Below are positions 10,073 to 19,004 of a DNA stretch of 64,000 bases, one piece after another. The notes under the pieces are model-generated. The model saw only the letters and a program-made list of their open reading frames with translations. It did no database searches and had not been told where the DNA came from. The position numbers and the translations under genes were made by a program. The stretch comes from Mesorhizobium qingshengii (GTDB lineage: Bacteria; Pseudomonadota; Alphaproteobacteria; Rhizobiales; Rhizobiaceae): positions 806,001 through 870,000 of the forward strand of contig NZ_JAPFQA010000001.1 in assembly GCF_027563465.1 (NCBI RefSeq). Reading direction: 5' to 3'. Positions within the stretch are counted from its first letter, which is position 1; each line of letters opens with the position of its first letter.

Positions 10073-11014
10073 TCAAAGCCGTTTGCGGAAATGCTCGCCG
10101 CCCACGATCAGCAGGCCGGCGGCGACGATAAGGGCGGCGCCGAAGAACACTTCGCGGCGCGGCACGTCGCCCCAGATCGCAAAGCCGAGCGCGAACGCCC
10201 ACAACAGCGAGGTGTATTCGAGGGGTGCGAGGATCGAGGCTGGCGTTCGCTTCATGCCTTCGAAGAGAAGATATTGCGCGAGGCCTCCGAGCGCGCCGAC
10301 GCTTGCAAGGAGCAGCAACTGGGCCCCGTCCGGTGTGTGCCACCACAGCAGGCCCGGCACCGCCGAAAACACCAGGAAGTAGAAATTGTTGAGGAGCAAC
10401 TGGATCAGCGAGCGCTCCGCAAGGGCGGTCTTGCGCAGCAGCACGACGGCAATGCCCCACAAGACAGCGGCAGCCAGCACCTGAAGCACCGGCACGGACA
10501 GGCCGAGATGGGTGGGATCGCAAGCGACGAAGACGCCGGCAAAGCCGATCAGCACGGCAAACCAGCGCAGCAAGGGCACCTTTTCGCCGAGCATCGCCAC
10601 CGAAAGCACGGTAACGATGATCGGAGCCGCGTAGTAGACGGTGGTCAGTTCGGCGAGCTGCAGGCTGCGGGCGGCGTTGTAGTAGCAGAGCCAGGCGGCG
10701 AGCGTGAAGGCGCTGCGCACCAGCATCGGCCGCACGATCGGCGAGCGCACTGTATCGGCAAACAGCTGTCGTCCGCCGATCGCCGCGCAGGCGCCGAGGA
10801 TGGTGATGCTGCGGAAGAACATGATCTGCCAGACGCTCATTCCGGCAACCAGCAGCTTGATCGAGGCGTCTTGCGTCGAAAACAGGAAATAGGCCGCGCC
10901 GGTCAGCAGGATTCCGGCGAGAACCCTTTCGCGTGTTTCGAGAATGGCGATATCGGCCATAAGGCGCGGGACCAACGTTGCGGAAGGTGACGGAAATGCT
11001 GTGCGGAGCGACAC
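10073..11014 (-). CDS. EamA/DMT-family transporter
   Basis: A 313-residue DMT-superfamily membrane protein with two EamA repeats, showing AAYFLFSTQDASIKLLV near the N-terminus and TTVYYAAPIIVTVLSVAMLGE at the end of the first repeat. An N-terminal extension of about 25 residues precedes the first membrane segment. A later start at MADIAILETRERV (residue 19) is possible. It sits 60 bases upstream of another EamA gene and may share its transcript. The two proteins are clearly divergent, so a recent duplication is unlikely. Confidence 0.85.
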   Translation of the reverse strand: MSLRTAFPSPSATLVPRLMADIAILETRERVLAGILLTGAAYFLFSTQDASIKLLVAGMSVWQIMFFRSITILGACAAIGGRQLFADTVRSPIVRPMLVRSAFTLAAWLCYYNAARSLQLAELTTVYYAAPIIVTVLSVAMLGEKVPLLRWFAVLIGFAGVFVACDPTHLGLSVPVLQVLAAAVLWGIAVVLLRKTALAERSLIQLLLNNFYFLVFSAVPGLLWWHTPDGAQLLLLASVGALGGLAQYLLFEGMKRTPASILAPLEYTSLLWAFALGFAIWGDVPRREVFFGAALIVAAGLLIVGGEHFRKRL

Positions 11015-11199
11015 GAGGACTCTGAAAAGTCAGGCCACGATGCCGTCCTCTATACGGGTGAAAGTCGGCGCAGCGCTACGCCAGCCCTGAGCTTGCGTTG
11101 GGGCAGGGAATGCCGATCTTGCTTCTGCCAAGCGATCGGCACTTATATCTGATAAAGCCACGCCCCCGGTCGGCCACAAAAGCGAAAAAAGGAGCGCAC

Positions 11200-11706
11200 A
11201 TGGACGCAACCGAACTGAAGGCCATGCAGGCGCCGCTGAAGCAGGCTTATCGCGACGACGCTTCGCGCGCGCTGATCACGCTGCGCGCCAAAGGGTCGGT
11301 CGACGACCAATCGGTTGCCTGCAAGGTGGAGACGGGCCGGGCGATCGCAATCGCCGGCCTGCATCCGGCAACCGGCGGCTCAGGGCTCGAGCTCTGCTCG
11401 GGCGACATGCTGCTGGAGGCGTTGGTGGCTTGCGCCGGGGTGACGCTCAAGGCGGTGGCGACGGCGCTTGAATTCAAGCTCGGCGCCGCCACGGTGGAGG
11501 CCGAAGGCGACCTTGATTTTCGCGGCACGCTCGGTGTCGCCAAGGATGCGCCGGTCGGCTTTCGCGCCATCCGGCTGAATTTCAGTCTCGACACGGATGA
11601 ACCGCAGGAGCGGATAGATTCGCTACTGAAACTGACCGAGCGCTATTGCGTGGTATTCCAGACCATCAACCAGAAGCCGGAGCTGACGGTGAGTGCGCGT
11701 CGCTGA
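11200..11706 (+). CDS. OsmC-family peroxidase-like protein
   Basis: A 168-residue OsmC/Ohr-superfamily protein. The conserved LLEALVACAGVTLKAVA helix carries Cys79, and a second Cys lies in the ERYCVVFQTIN segment near the C-terminus. These match the redox-active cysteine pair of OsmC thiol peroxidases. An extra Cys66 lies in LELCSGDML. ATG at 11200 is chosen because AAAAAAGGAG precedes it; the frame stays open further upstream to 11098 without a better start. Probable role: reduction of organic hydroperoxides in the cytoplasm. Confidence 0.85.
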   Translation: MDATELKAMQAPLKQAYRDDASRALITLRAKGSVDDQSVACKVETGRAIAIAGLHPATGGSGLELCSGDMLLEALVACAGVTLKAVATALEFKLGAATVEAEGDLDFRGTLGVAKDAPVGFRAIRLNFSLDTDEPQERIDSLLKLTERYCVVFQTINQKPELTVSARR

Positions 11707-11715
11707 TCATGCCTA

Positions 11716-11743
11716 CTCCCCCTTTGGGTCTCCTTTGGGGGAG
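11716..11743. terminator. Possible hairpin between convergent genes
   Basis: CTCCCCC (11716-11722) pairs with GGGGGAG (11737-11743) around a 14-base loop, just after the OsmC stop and before the convergent 72-residue gene. There is no uridine tract, so termination is only suggested by position. Confidence 0.35.
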
Positions 11744-11772
11744 ATAGGCGGTTTACAGCGCCGTGCTGGTGC

Positions 11773-11991
11773 TTACTGCGCTGACGGCGTTTCGGCGTCG
11801 CCCTCGTCGGTGAAGGGCGAGGCGCTCGGCACGCATTGCACCGACCAGCCGGCTGGTGTCGGCTGCTTTTGATATTCCGTGATGGCGGCGGTGCACTGTT
11901 CGCGCTTGTCGAAGGTGCTGGGCAGCACGACCATGCCGCCTTGCGGACCGGCGATTACCAGATACCAGACCAACGCTACAGTCGAAGCCAT
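11773..11991 (-). CDS. Small conserved-type protein with hydrophobic N-terminus
   Basis: A 72-residue protein not recognised as a named family. An N-terminal hydrophobic segment (VALVWYLVIAG) is followed by a soluble part with two Cys (REQCTAAI, VQCVPSAS) and an acidic C-terminus. It looks like a membrane-tethered or exported small protein with one disulfide. AGGAAAA lies upstream of the ATG at a good distance, supporting the start. Neighbours are a convergent OsmC gene and an unrelated minus-strand gene for a secreted protein. Confidence 0.6.
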   Translation of the reverse strand: MASTVALVWYLVIAGPQGGMVVLPSTFDKREQCTAAITEYQKQPTPAGWSVQCVPSASPFTDEGDAETPSAQ

Positions 11992-12162
11992 GGGGATTTT
12001 CCTTGTTCTGCCCAGCCAGGGCGCTTGTTGCGGGAGTCGTTATGATCCTACCAACTCCACGGAAATGACGAAAGCATGACCGCTGCGCGGCCTTCCACCC
12101 TCAAATCACAGCCGCGTGATGACAACGCGGTTTTTGAGGCCAATTTTTAAAGCCAGGCCGGC

Positions 12163-12795
12163 TCAGTCGGTTGCAAAACAATAGAACAGGCCATCGCCAC
12201 CGGTGCCCTTCAGCGCCTCCTGGCTACAACCGCCACGCGAGGTGTGCGAGGAATTCCAGGACTTGGCGGCAGCCGAATCATCAAGGCCGGTGCGGTCGTG
12301 ATGGCCCATCATCGCAGCCCCCTCCGTGCCGCTCATCGTCCAGTCACCGCACGTCTGGTCGGCTATCTTCGTGCCATCGGGCTTGGAGCCGGTCAGCATG
12401 TCGTGCCGGTTTGGCGTGTCGCCGCGGCCGTTGACCACTTCGCCCTTCTCGTTAAGCGCCGTCTGCTTGGTGATGCCGTTGGCGTCGCTGTGCAGCGAAG
12501 CGACGTCGTCGGCTATCTTGACGCCCTTGGCATTCACCCACGGGCCCTTGCCGATGCGGTCGCGTGCATCGGTGTCGCTTGTCGAAAGATACGCATGCCA
12601 TGTCTTGCCGGTGACGCCGGCGGCTTCGGCCAGCGACGCGCAATGCGCGTCCGCACCCTTGAGGCCACCGAGATCGGCGCCCTTGCCCGAACCGACGCTG
12701 GTGACGAAGAAACTCATCTTTGCGTCTTGCGAGAGGGCTGTGCCGGCAGTGGCGGCCGTGATGGCGGTGGCGGCAACGAGAAGAAGTCTGCGCAT
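12163..12795 (-). CDS. Secreted protein of unknown function, lectin/endostatin-like
   Basis: A 210-residue protein with a signal peptide (MRRLLLVAATAITAATAGTALSQ region, cleavage near 22). The mature part has four Cys (DAHCASL, DQTCGDW, RGGCSQE, LFYCFAT), enough for two disulfides. Motifs such as KTWHAYLSTS, ARDRIGKGPWVN, GRGDTPNRHD and a DGLFYCFA end recall the collagen-XVIII/endostatin-like or C-type-lectin-like fold that automated pipelines sometimes call lectin. That assignment is from memory of the pattern and is tentative. Likely periplasmic or extracellular. Confidence 0.65.
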   Translation of the reverse strand: MRRLLLVAATAITAATAGTALSQDAKMSFFVTSVGSGKGADLGGLKGADAHCASLAEAAGVTGKTWHAYLSTSDTDARDRIGKGPWVNAKGVKIADDVASLHSDANGITKQTALNEKGEVVNGRGDTPNRHDMLTGSKPDGTKIADQTCGDWTMSGTEGAAMMGHHDRTGLDDSAAAKSWNSSHTSRGGCSQEALKGTGGDGLFYCFATD

Positions 12796-12876
12796 GTCGG
12801 TCCTCCGGTGGCTTCGAATGGTTACATTCGAAGAAACGTTGCCGGAGGCCTGTTTAATCCGCTTCGCACTCGAGTT

Positions 12877-13617
12877 TTATTCCGGCTGCCTGTACGCGAC
12901 AAAGCGGTTGTGCTTGGCCTGGAAGATCAGCCCGGTCTCTTTCAGGTCCGGGCTTGCCAGCGGCACGATGCGCCTGGCGATTTCCGACGGGTGCGGCAGC
13001 GTTGCCGGATCCTCGCCGGGTACGGCCTGGGCACGCATCGCGGTACGGGTGGCGCCGGGGTCGGCCGCGTTGACGCGCAGCGGCAGGTTCTGCGTCTCAT
13101 GCGCCCAGGAGCGCATCATCGTCTCGACCGCCGCCTTGGACGCTGCGTAGGGCGCCCAGAAGGCGCGCGCCGAATGAGCAGCGTTCGAGGAAAGCAGAAT
13201 GGCGCGGCCGGCGTCGGAGAGCCGCAGCAGCGGGTCGACCGAGCGGATCAGCCGCCATGTCGAGGTGACGTTGATGGTCATCACCTTCTCGAAGGTCTTC
13301 GCCTCGACATGGCCGATCGGCGAGATGACGCCAAGCACGCCGGCATTGGCGACGAGAATGTCGAGCTTGCCCCAGCGCTCGTGGATGGCGCCGCCGAGCC
13401 GGTCGATGCCCGCCATGTCGGCGAGGTCGAGCGGCACCAGCGTCGCCTGGCCGCCGGCCGCCTTGATCTCGTCGTCGAGTTCCTCCAGGCCGCCGACAGT
13501 GCGTGCTACCGCAATGACATGCGCGCCGGCGGCAGCCAATTCCTTGGCGATGAAATAGCCGATGCCGCGCGAGGCGCCGGTGACGACCGCAACGCGGCCG
13601 GTAAGGTCGAGGGTCAT
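12877..13617 (-). CDS. SDR-family NAD(P)-dependent oxidoreductase
   Basis: A 246-residue short-chain dehydrogenase/reductase. It has the nucleotide-binding TGASRGIG (13-20), the NAG motif at 91-93, and the catalytic Tyr157-x3-Lys161 in PYAASK. The start is MTLDLTGRVAVV at 13617; an upstream extension to 13704 runs into a repeated intergenic element and is not credible. The gene lies downstream of purF on the same strand, separated by a rhizobial repeat, as in other Rhizobiales. Substrate is unknown. Confidence 0.88.
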   Translation of the reverse strand: MTLDLTGRVAVVTGASRGIGYFIAKELAAAGAHVIAVARTVGGLEELDDEIKAAGGQATLVPLDLADMAGIDRLGGAIHERWGKLDILVANAGVLGVISPIGHVEAKTFEKVMTINVTSTWRLIRSVDPLLRLSDAGRAILLSSNAAHSARAFWAPYAASKAAVETMMRSWAHETQNLPLRVNAADPGATRTAMRAQAVPGEDPATLPHPSEIARRIVPLASPDLKETGLIFQAKHNRFVAYRQPE

Positions 13618-13647
13618 GCGATGGATTCCGGAAATCTGGCTAAGGCT

Positions 13648-13749
13648 AAAGCAATTCCAGGAAAAGTGTGAAACGGTTTTCCGTCCGGAATTGCGTCGAA
13701 ACAAAGAGATAGAGCGGTTCTGCGTTTCCGTGAAACGACGAACCGCTCT
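13648..13749. repeat. Rhizobial double-hairpin intergenic repeat (RIME-like)
   Basis: Two nested palindromes lie between purF and the SDR gene. In the first, GCAATTCC (13651-13658) pairs with GGAATTGC (13687-13694), with GGAAAA/TTTTCC inside. In the second, AGAGCGGTTC (13711-13720) pairs with GAACCGCTCT (13740-13749), with CGTTTC/GAAACG inside. The shape and sequence match dispersed intergenic palindromes I recall from Mesorhizobium and Sinorhizobium. In a minus-strand transcript from purF it would fold as two stem-loops. Confidence 0.8.
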
Positions 13750-13767
13750 GATGACGGTCCGACAATC

Positions 13768-15237
13768 CTACGTCCCGCTGGTCGCCAGCAGCGACAGCGT
13801 GCGCACATTGTCGTGGCCTTCGAAATCGAGCAGGCGGGTCGGATACTGGCCGGTGAAACAGGCGTCGCAGAATTGCGGCTGGTCGTTGTCGCGGCCCGCC
13901 TCGCCGACGGCGCGGTAGAGCCCGTCGATCGAGAGGAAGCCGAGCGAATCTACGCGGATGAATTCGGCCATCTCTTCCACCGACATGCGCGATGCCAGAA
14001 GCTTCGACTTCTCCGGCGTGTCGACGCCGTAGAAGCAGGACGCGCTGGTTGGTGGCGAGGCGATGCGCATGTGCACTTCCCTGGCACCGGCGTCGCGCAC
14101 CATCTGCACGATCTTCTGGCTGGTGGTGCCGCGCACGATCGAATCGTCGACCAGCACCACGCGCTTGCCCTCGATCATGCGGCGGTTGGCGTTATGCTTC
14201 AGCTTGACGCCCATGTGGCGGATCGAATCGCCTGGCTGGATGAAGGTGCGGCCGACATAGTGGTTGCGGATGATGCCGAGCTCGAAGGGAATGCCCGCCG
14301 CCTGGCTAAAGCCGATCGCCGCCGGCGTGCCCGAATCCGGCACCGGCACGACAATGTCGGCCTGGACCGGGTTTTCCTGCGCCAGCTCGGCGCCGATACG
14401 CTTGCGCACCTCATAGACGTTGCGGCCTTCGACCGACGAATCCGGCCGCGCGAAATAGACATACTCGAAGATGCAGAAGCGGGTTTTCTGCGGCTCGAAG
14501 GGGAACAGGCTCTCGATGCCCTTGGACGTGACCACAACCATCTCGCCGGGTTTCAGGTCGCGCACGAAACGCGCGCCGATAATGTCGAGCGCGCAGGTCT
14601 CGGAGGCCAGGATCCAGGCGCCGTCGAGATCACCCAGCACCAGCGGCCGGATACCGAGCGGATCGCGGCAGCCGATCATTTTCTTGGCTGTCATCGCCAC
14701 CAGCGAGAAGGCGCCCTCGACCTGCCGCACCGCATCGATGAAACGCGAGTTCAAGTCGCGCTCCTTGCTGGTGGCGACAAGGTGCAAGATCGTCTCGGTG
14801 TCGGAGGTGGACGAGAAGATCGCGCCCTGCTTCTGCAGCGCGCGTTGCACGGTCATGGCATTGGTGAGATTGCCGTTGTGGGCAACGGCAAAGCCGCCAT
14901 CGGCCAATTCGGCGAAGAACGGCTGGATGTTGCGCATGCCGGCGCCGCCTGTCGTGGCGTAGCGTGTGTGGCCAATGGCGCGGTTGCCTTGCAGGCTGTC
15001 GATGACGCGCTGCTTGGTGAAGGTGTCGCCGATCAGGCCGACATGGCGTTCGACATGGAACTGGGTGCCGTCATAGGAAACGATGCCGGCGGCTTCCTGG
15101 CCGCGATGCTGCAGCGCATGCAGGCCTAGGGTGACAATGGCTGCCGCGTCCTGCCGGCCGAAAATGCCGAACACGCCGCATTCATCGTGGAAATGGTCGT
15201 CGGCCTCGGCGGAAAGCACGTTGTCTGCGTCTGCCAT
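13768..15237 (-). CDS. purF: Amidophosphoribosyltransferase
   Basis: The first committed enzyme of purine synthesis, converting PRPP and glutamine to phosphoribosylamine. From ATG 15237 it has 489 residues. A 19-residue propeptide (MADADN...HDE) precedes CGVFGIFG, so Cys20 would be the N-terminal nucleophile of the glutaminase domain after processing. The PRPP-binding motif VVLVDDSIVRGTT lies in the C-terminal phosphoribosyltransferase domain. Upstream in-frame ATGs at 15261 and 15294 would lengthen the propeptide and are less likely. It is the fourth gene of a dnaB-radA-cvpA-purF array. Confidence 0.97.
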   Translation of the reverse strand: MADADNVLSAEADDHFHDECGVFGIFGRQDAAAIVTLGLHALQHRGQEAAGIVSYDGTQFHVERHVGLIGDTFTKQRVIDSLQGNRAIGHTRYATTGGAGMRNIQPFFAELADGGFAVAHNGNLTNAMTVQRALQKQGAIFSSTSDTETILHLVATSKERDLNSRFIDAVRQVEGAFSLVAMTAKKMIGCRDPLGIRPLVLGDLDGAWILASETCALDIIGARFVRDLKPGEMVVVTSKGIESLFPFEPQKTRFCIFEYVYFARPDSSVEGRNVYEVRKRIGAELAQENPVQADIVVPVPDSGTPAAIGFSQAAGIPFELGIIRNHYVGRTFIQPGDSIRHMGVKLKHNANRRMIEGKRVVLVDDSIVRGTTSQKIVQMVRDAGAREVHMRIASPPTSASCFYGVDTPEKSKLLASRMSVEEMAEFIRVDSLGFLSIDGLYRAVGEAGRDNDQPQFCDACFTGQYPTRLLDFEGHDNVRTLSLLATSGT

Positions 15238-15330
15238 CTTAAGCTCCGCTAAAATCGCCATATAAGGCGGGTGCGCGTCGAAAGCAACGCGCACCGTGCA
15301 GCCGTTCGCATGATCGCCGGTTTTCCGACG

Positions 15331-16002
15331 TCAGTTCGCCGGCGCTGCCGGTGCTGGATTGGCCGGGGCGTTGTCCGCCGGCGGCGTTCCGGCGTCACTG
15401 TCATCGGGAGCCGGCGCATTGGCATCCTCGCCGCCAGCCGGCGCATCCGCCGCCGGTGCGTCGGGGGCGGCGGGCGTCTCGGCAGCCGGCTGATTCGGAT
15501 TGAGCTTCTTGAGGATGGCGTTTTCCGGGTCCTCGGGCAGCAGGCTTTCAAGCTTGGCGCCGATCGATTCGAGCAACGGCCGCGACTTGGCATCCGTGAC
15601 CCATGCCGGTGCTTTGGCGCCAGCCAGCCAGTTGAAGAACAACAGCGCCACCGCGACGACCAGAATGCCGCGCGCGGCGCCATAGAGGAAACCCAGCGTG
15701 CGGTCGAGTGCGCCGATCCTGGAATCGATGATCCAGTCGGCGAGCTTCATGGTGATGACCGAGACGACGATCAGCGCGATGATGAAGACCACGCCGGCGG
15801 CGGCCGCCATGGCGATCTTGTCATTGTCGATGTAAGGCTTGAGATAGGGCAGAACCGGCTTGTAGAAGAAGAAAGCCGCAGCCGCTGCCGCGGCCCAGGA
15901 GACGACGGACAGGATTTCGCGCGAGAAGCCGCGGACCATGGCGAGCATCGCCGAGACCAGGGTGAAGCCGACAAGAATTCCGTCAAGCAGCGTAATCGGC
16001 AT
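15331..16002 (-). CDS. cvpA: CvpA-family membrane protein
   Basis: A 223-residue CvpA (colicin V production) homologue with four hydrophobic segments within about residues 1-130, starting LLDGILVGFTLVSAMLAMVRG and including GALDRTLGFLYGAARG. The last 60 or so residues are an Ala/Pro/Asp-rich disordered tail (for example DAPAADAPAGGEDA). CvpA is an inner-membrane protein of uncertain function, commonly next to purF as here, and linked to envelope stress in other bacteria. It lies 93 bases upstream of purF and 44 bases after radA, consistent with one operon. Confidence 0.9.
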   Translation of the reverse strand: MPITLLDGILVGFTLVSAMLAMVRGFSREILSVVSWAAAAAAAFFFYKPVLPYLKPYIDNDKIAMAAAAGVVFIIALIVVSVITMKLADWIIDSRIGALDRTLGFLYGAARGILVVAVALLFFNWLAGAKAPAWVTDAKSRPLLESIGAKLESLLPEDPENAILKKLNPNQPAAETPAAPDAPAADAPAGGEDANAPAPDDSDAGTPPADNAPANPAPAAPAN

Positions 16003-16046
16003 GTCTTTCGCCCCACTCCATGTCTTTCACCAGTCGACGAGCCGCG

Positions 16047-17450
16047 TCACTCTTCTTCGTCGGCGCGGCTGCGGCGTGAGCCGGCTATACGCGCCACGAG
16101 GTCGGCAAGCTCGGTCGGCTGGAAAGCGCCAGCCCCGATCCCCCCGGCAAGCTCCCCGCTGCCCATGGGCAGAACCGCGCTTCCAAAACCCAGCTTTTCG
16201 GCTTCCTTGAGGCGCTGTTGCGCATGCGCAACCGGCCTCACGGCGCCCGAAAGGCTGATTTCGCCGAAATAGACGCAATCGGCGGGAAGGGCAAGACCGG
16301 TGAGCGAGGAAACCAGGGCGGCCGCCACCGCCAGATCCGCCGCGGGCTCCGAGATGCGATAGCCGCCGGCGACGTTGAGATAGACGTCATGGGTGCCGAA
16401 GCGCACGCCGCAATGGGCTTCGAGAACCGCCAGGATCATCGACAGCCGGGCGCCGTCCCAGCCGACGACGGCGCGGCGCGGCGTGCCGAGCGAAGATGGC
16501 GCGACCAGTGCCTGGATCTCGACCAGCACCGGCCTTGTCCCTTCCATGCCGGCGAAAACCGCGGCACCCGGCGATTTCGCATGGCGCTCGCCGAGGAACA
16601 GCTCGGACGGATTGGCGACCTCGCGCAAGCCCTTGTCCGACATCTCGAAGACGCCGATCTCGTCGGTCGGACCAAAGCGGTTCTTCACCGTGCGCAGGAT
16701 GCGATAGTGATGGCTGCCTTCGCCCTCGAAGTAGAGCACGGCGTCGACCATGTGCTCGACCACGCGTGGTCCGGCGATCTGGCCCTCCTTGGTGACATGG
16801 CCGACCAGCACGATCGCCGCACCCGTGGATTTCGCATAGCGGATCATCGCCTGCGCGGCGGCGCGCACCTGGGTGACGGTGCCTGGCGCCGAATCGGCGA
16901 GGTCGGTCCACAGCGTCTGGATCGAATCCAAGATGACGAGGTCCGGCCGCTTGCCGTCGGCGATCGTCGCCAGGATGTCCTCGACATTGGTTTCCGCGGC
17001 AAGTTCCACCGGCGACGCAGCAACACCGAGCCGTTGCGCGCGCAGCCTGATCTGCGCGACCGCCTCTTCGCCCGAGACATAGACGATGCGGTGGCCTTTT
17101 GACGCGAGCGCCGCGGCCGCCTGGGTGAGCAGCGTCGATTTGCCGATGCCGGGGTCGCCGCCGACCAGCAGCGCCGAGCCGCGCACGAAACCGCCGCCAG
17201 TGGCGCGATCGAGTTCGCCGATGCCCGAGATGATGCGCGGCGCGTCCTCGATATCGCCCGACAGGGTGGTCAGCACGACGGCACGGCCCTTGCGGGCGTT
17301 GCGCGTATTGGCCGGACCCGAGCCGATGCCGCCGGACGTGCCTTCCTCGACCAGAGTGTTCCACTCGCCGCAGGCATCGCATTTTCCGGCCCAGCGCTGA
17401 TGCACCGATCCGCAATTCTGGCAGATGAACTGAACGCGCGATTTGGCCAT
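16047..17450 (-). CDS. radA: DNA repair protein RadA
   Basis: A 467-residue RecA-related branch-migration ATPase. It has the N-terminal zinc finger (Cys10, Cys13, Cys24, Cys27), Walker A GGDPGIGKST, the RadA-specific KNRFG motif, and a C-terminal Lon-protease-like domain without protease role (ending with a short acidic tail). It processes recombination intermediates alongside RecA. In many Rhizobiales an alanine racemase gene sits between dnaB and radA; here the gap is only 63 bases and empty. Confidence 0.97.
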   Translation of the reverse strand: MAKSRVQFICQNCGSVHQRWAGKCDACGEWNTLVEEGTSGGIGSGPANTRNARKGRAVVLTTLSGDIEDAPRIISGIGELDRATGGGFVRGSALLVGGDPGIGKSTLLTQAAAALASKGHRIVYVSGEEAVAQIRLRAQRLGVAASPVELAAETNVEDILATIADGKRPDLVILDSIQTLWTDLADSAPGTVTQVRAAAQAMIRYAKSTGAAIVLVGHVTKEGQIAGPRVVEHMVDAVLYFEGEGSHHYRILRTVKNRFGPTDEIGVFEMSDKGLREVANPSELFLGERHAKSPGAAVFAGMEGTRPVLVEIQALVAPSSLGTPRRAVVGWDGARLSMILAVLEAHCGVRFGTHDVYLNVAGGYRISEPAADLAVAAALVSSLTGLALPADCVYFGEISLSGAVRPVAHAQQRLKEAEKLGFGSAVLPMGSGELAGGIGAGAFQPTELADLVARIAGSRRSRADEEE

Positions 17451-17513
17451 CAGACGGACGCCGCTTGAAAATGGCCTGGGGGCTGGGACAGAGGGCGAGG
17501 GCAGGTCAAGAAA

Positions 17514-19004
17514 TTACTCGAACCTTTCCGGCAAATGATGTTCCTCGGCAAGGTCGGAGAAGCGGGTGAACTCGCCCTGGAAGGCAAGGCTGACAGTGCC
17601 GGTCGGCCCATGGCGCTGCTTGGCAATGATCACTTCGGCCTTGCCTTGCACCTCGATCATCTTCGTTTCCCAGGCAAGATGCTCGGGCGTGCCTTTCTCC
17701 GGCTCCTTGTTCTTGATGTAATATTCCTCGCGGTACACAAACAGCACCACGTCGGCGTCCTGTTCGATCGAGCCCGATTCGCGCAAGTCAGACAGCTGCG
17801 GATGCTTGTCGTCTCGGCTTTCGACCTGACGCGACAGCTGTGAGAGTGCGATGATCGGCACGCCAAGTTCCTTGCCGAGCGCCTTCAGTCCTGTGGTGAT
17901 CTCGGTGATTTCCTGGACGCGGTTCTGCGACGCCTTGGCGGACGAGCCCTGCATCAGCTGGATATAGTCGATGACCATCAAATCCAGCCCGCGCTGGCGC
18001 TTGAGGCGGCGGGCGCGCGCCGCAAGCTGCGCAATCGAAATACCGCCCGTCTGATCGATGTAGAGCGGGCGCTTGTGGTTCTCCTGCGTGTACGCGACAA
18101 GCTTGCCGAAATCCGCTTCCGTCAAGTCGCCACGCCTGATCTTGGACGACGGGATCTCGGTCTGCTCGGAGATGATGCGGGTGGCCAACTGCTCCGACGA
18201 CATTTCGAGCGAGAAGAAGCCGACGACGCCGCCATTGGCTGCCTTGACGGAGCCGTCGGCCTGCTGGGCAGGCTCATAGGCGGCGGCAATATTGTAGGCG
18301 ATGTTGGTTGCCAGCGACGTCTTGCCCATGCCCGGGCGGCCGGCGATGATGATCAAATCCGACGGCTGCAAGCCGCCCATGCGGTTGTCGAGATCGCGCA
18401 GGCCGGTGGCAATTCCCGACAGGTGGCCGTCGCGCATATAGGCGGCGCTGGCCATGTCGACGGCGTTCTTCAACGCATCGGAAAAACTTTCGAAACCGCC
18501 ATCGTAGCGGCCGTTTTCGGCCAACTCGAACAGCCGCCGCTCGGCGTCCTCGATCTGCTCTGTGGGCGCCATGTCGACCGGCGCGTCATAGGCGATGTTG
18601 ACCATGTCCTCGCCGACGGTGATCAGCGCCCGGCGGGTGGCAAGGTCATAGATGGCGCGGCCATAGTCAGTGGCGTTGACGACGGTGACGGCCTCCACCG
18701 CCAGCCGCACGACATATTGTGCCATCGTCATATCGCCGACCTTCTCGTCGGCCGGCAGGAAGGTCTTCAGCGTTATCGGCGTCGCAACCTTGCCCATGCG
18801 TATGAACTCGGACGCCACCTCATAGATCTTGCGATGCAGCGGCTCGTAGAAATGGCTGGCCTTCAGGAAGTCCGAGACGCGGTAGAAGGCGTCGTTGTTG
18901 ACGAGGATGGCGCCCAGCAGCGCTTGCTCGGCTTCGATGTTGTTTGGCGCTTCCCGATAGAGCGGTGTTTCCGCGACCCCGAATTTCCGCGCTGCCTCTG
19001 CCAT
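17514..19004 (-). CDS. dnaB: Replicative DNA helicase DnaB
   Basis: A 496-residue hexameric 5'-3' helicase of the replication fork. The N-terminal DnaB domain (about 22-125) contains NNIEAEQALLGAILVNNDAF. The RecA-like motor (about 195-465) has Walker A GRPGMGKTS at 222-230, FFSLEMSSEQLA, and VIDYIQLM as Walker B. No intein interrupts it. It is the first gene of the minus-strand array leading through radA and cvpA to purF. Confidence 0.97.
   Translation of the reverse strand: MAEAARKFGVAETPLYREAPNNIEAEQALLGAILVNNDAFYRVSDFLKASHFYEPLHRKIYEVASEFIRMGKVATPITLKTFLPADEKVGDMTMAQYVVRLAVEAVTVVNATDYGRAIYDLATRRALITVGEDMVNIAYDAPVDMAPTEQIEDAERRLFELAENGRYDGGFESFSDALKNAVDMASAAYMRDGHLSGIATGLRDLDNRMGGLQPSDLIIIAGRPGMGKTSLATNIAYNIAAAYEPAQQADGSVKAANGGVVGFFSLEMSSEQLATRIISEQTEIPSSKIRRGDLTEADFGKLVAYTQENHKRPLYIDQTGGISIAQLAARARRLKRQRGLDLMVIDYIQLMQGSSAKASQNRVQEITEITTGLKALGKELGVPIIALSQLSRQVESRDDKHPQLSDLRESGSIEQDADVVLFVYREEYYIKNKEPEKGTPEHLAWETKMIEVQGKAEVIIAKQRHGPTGTVSLAFQGEFTRFSDLAEEHHLPERFE

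Noticed and set aside
13813..15129. A 438-codon plus-strand frame
   Set aside because: It is the reverse of purF and encodes nothing recognisable.
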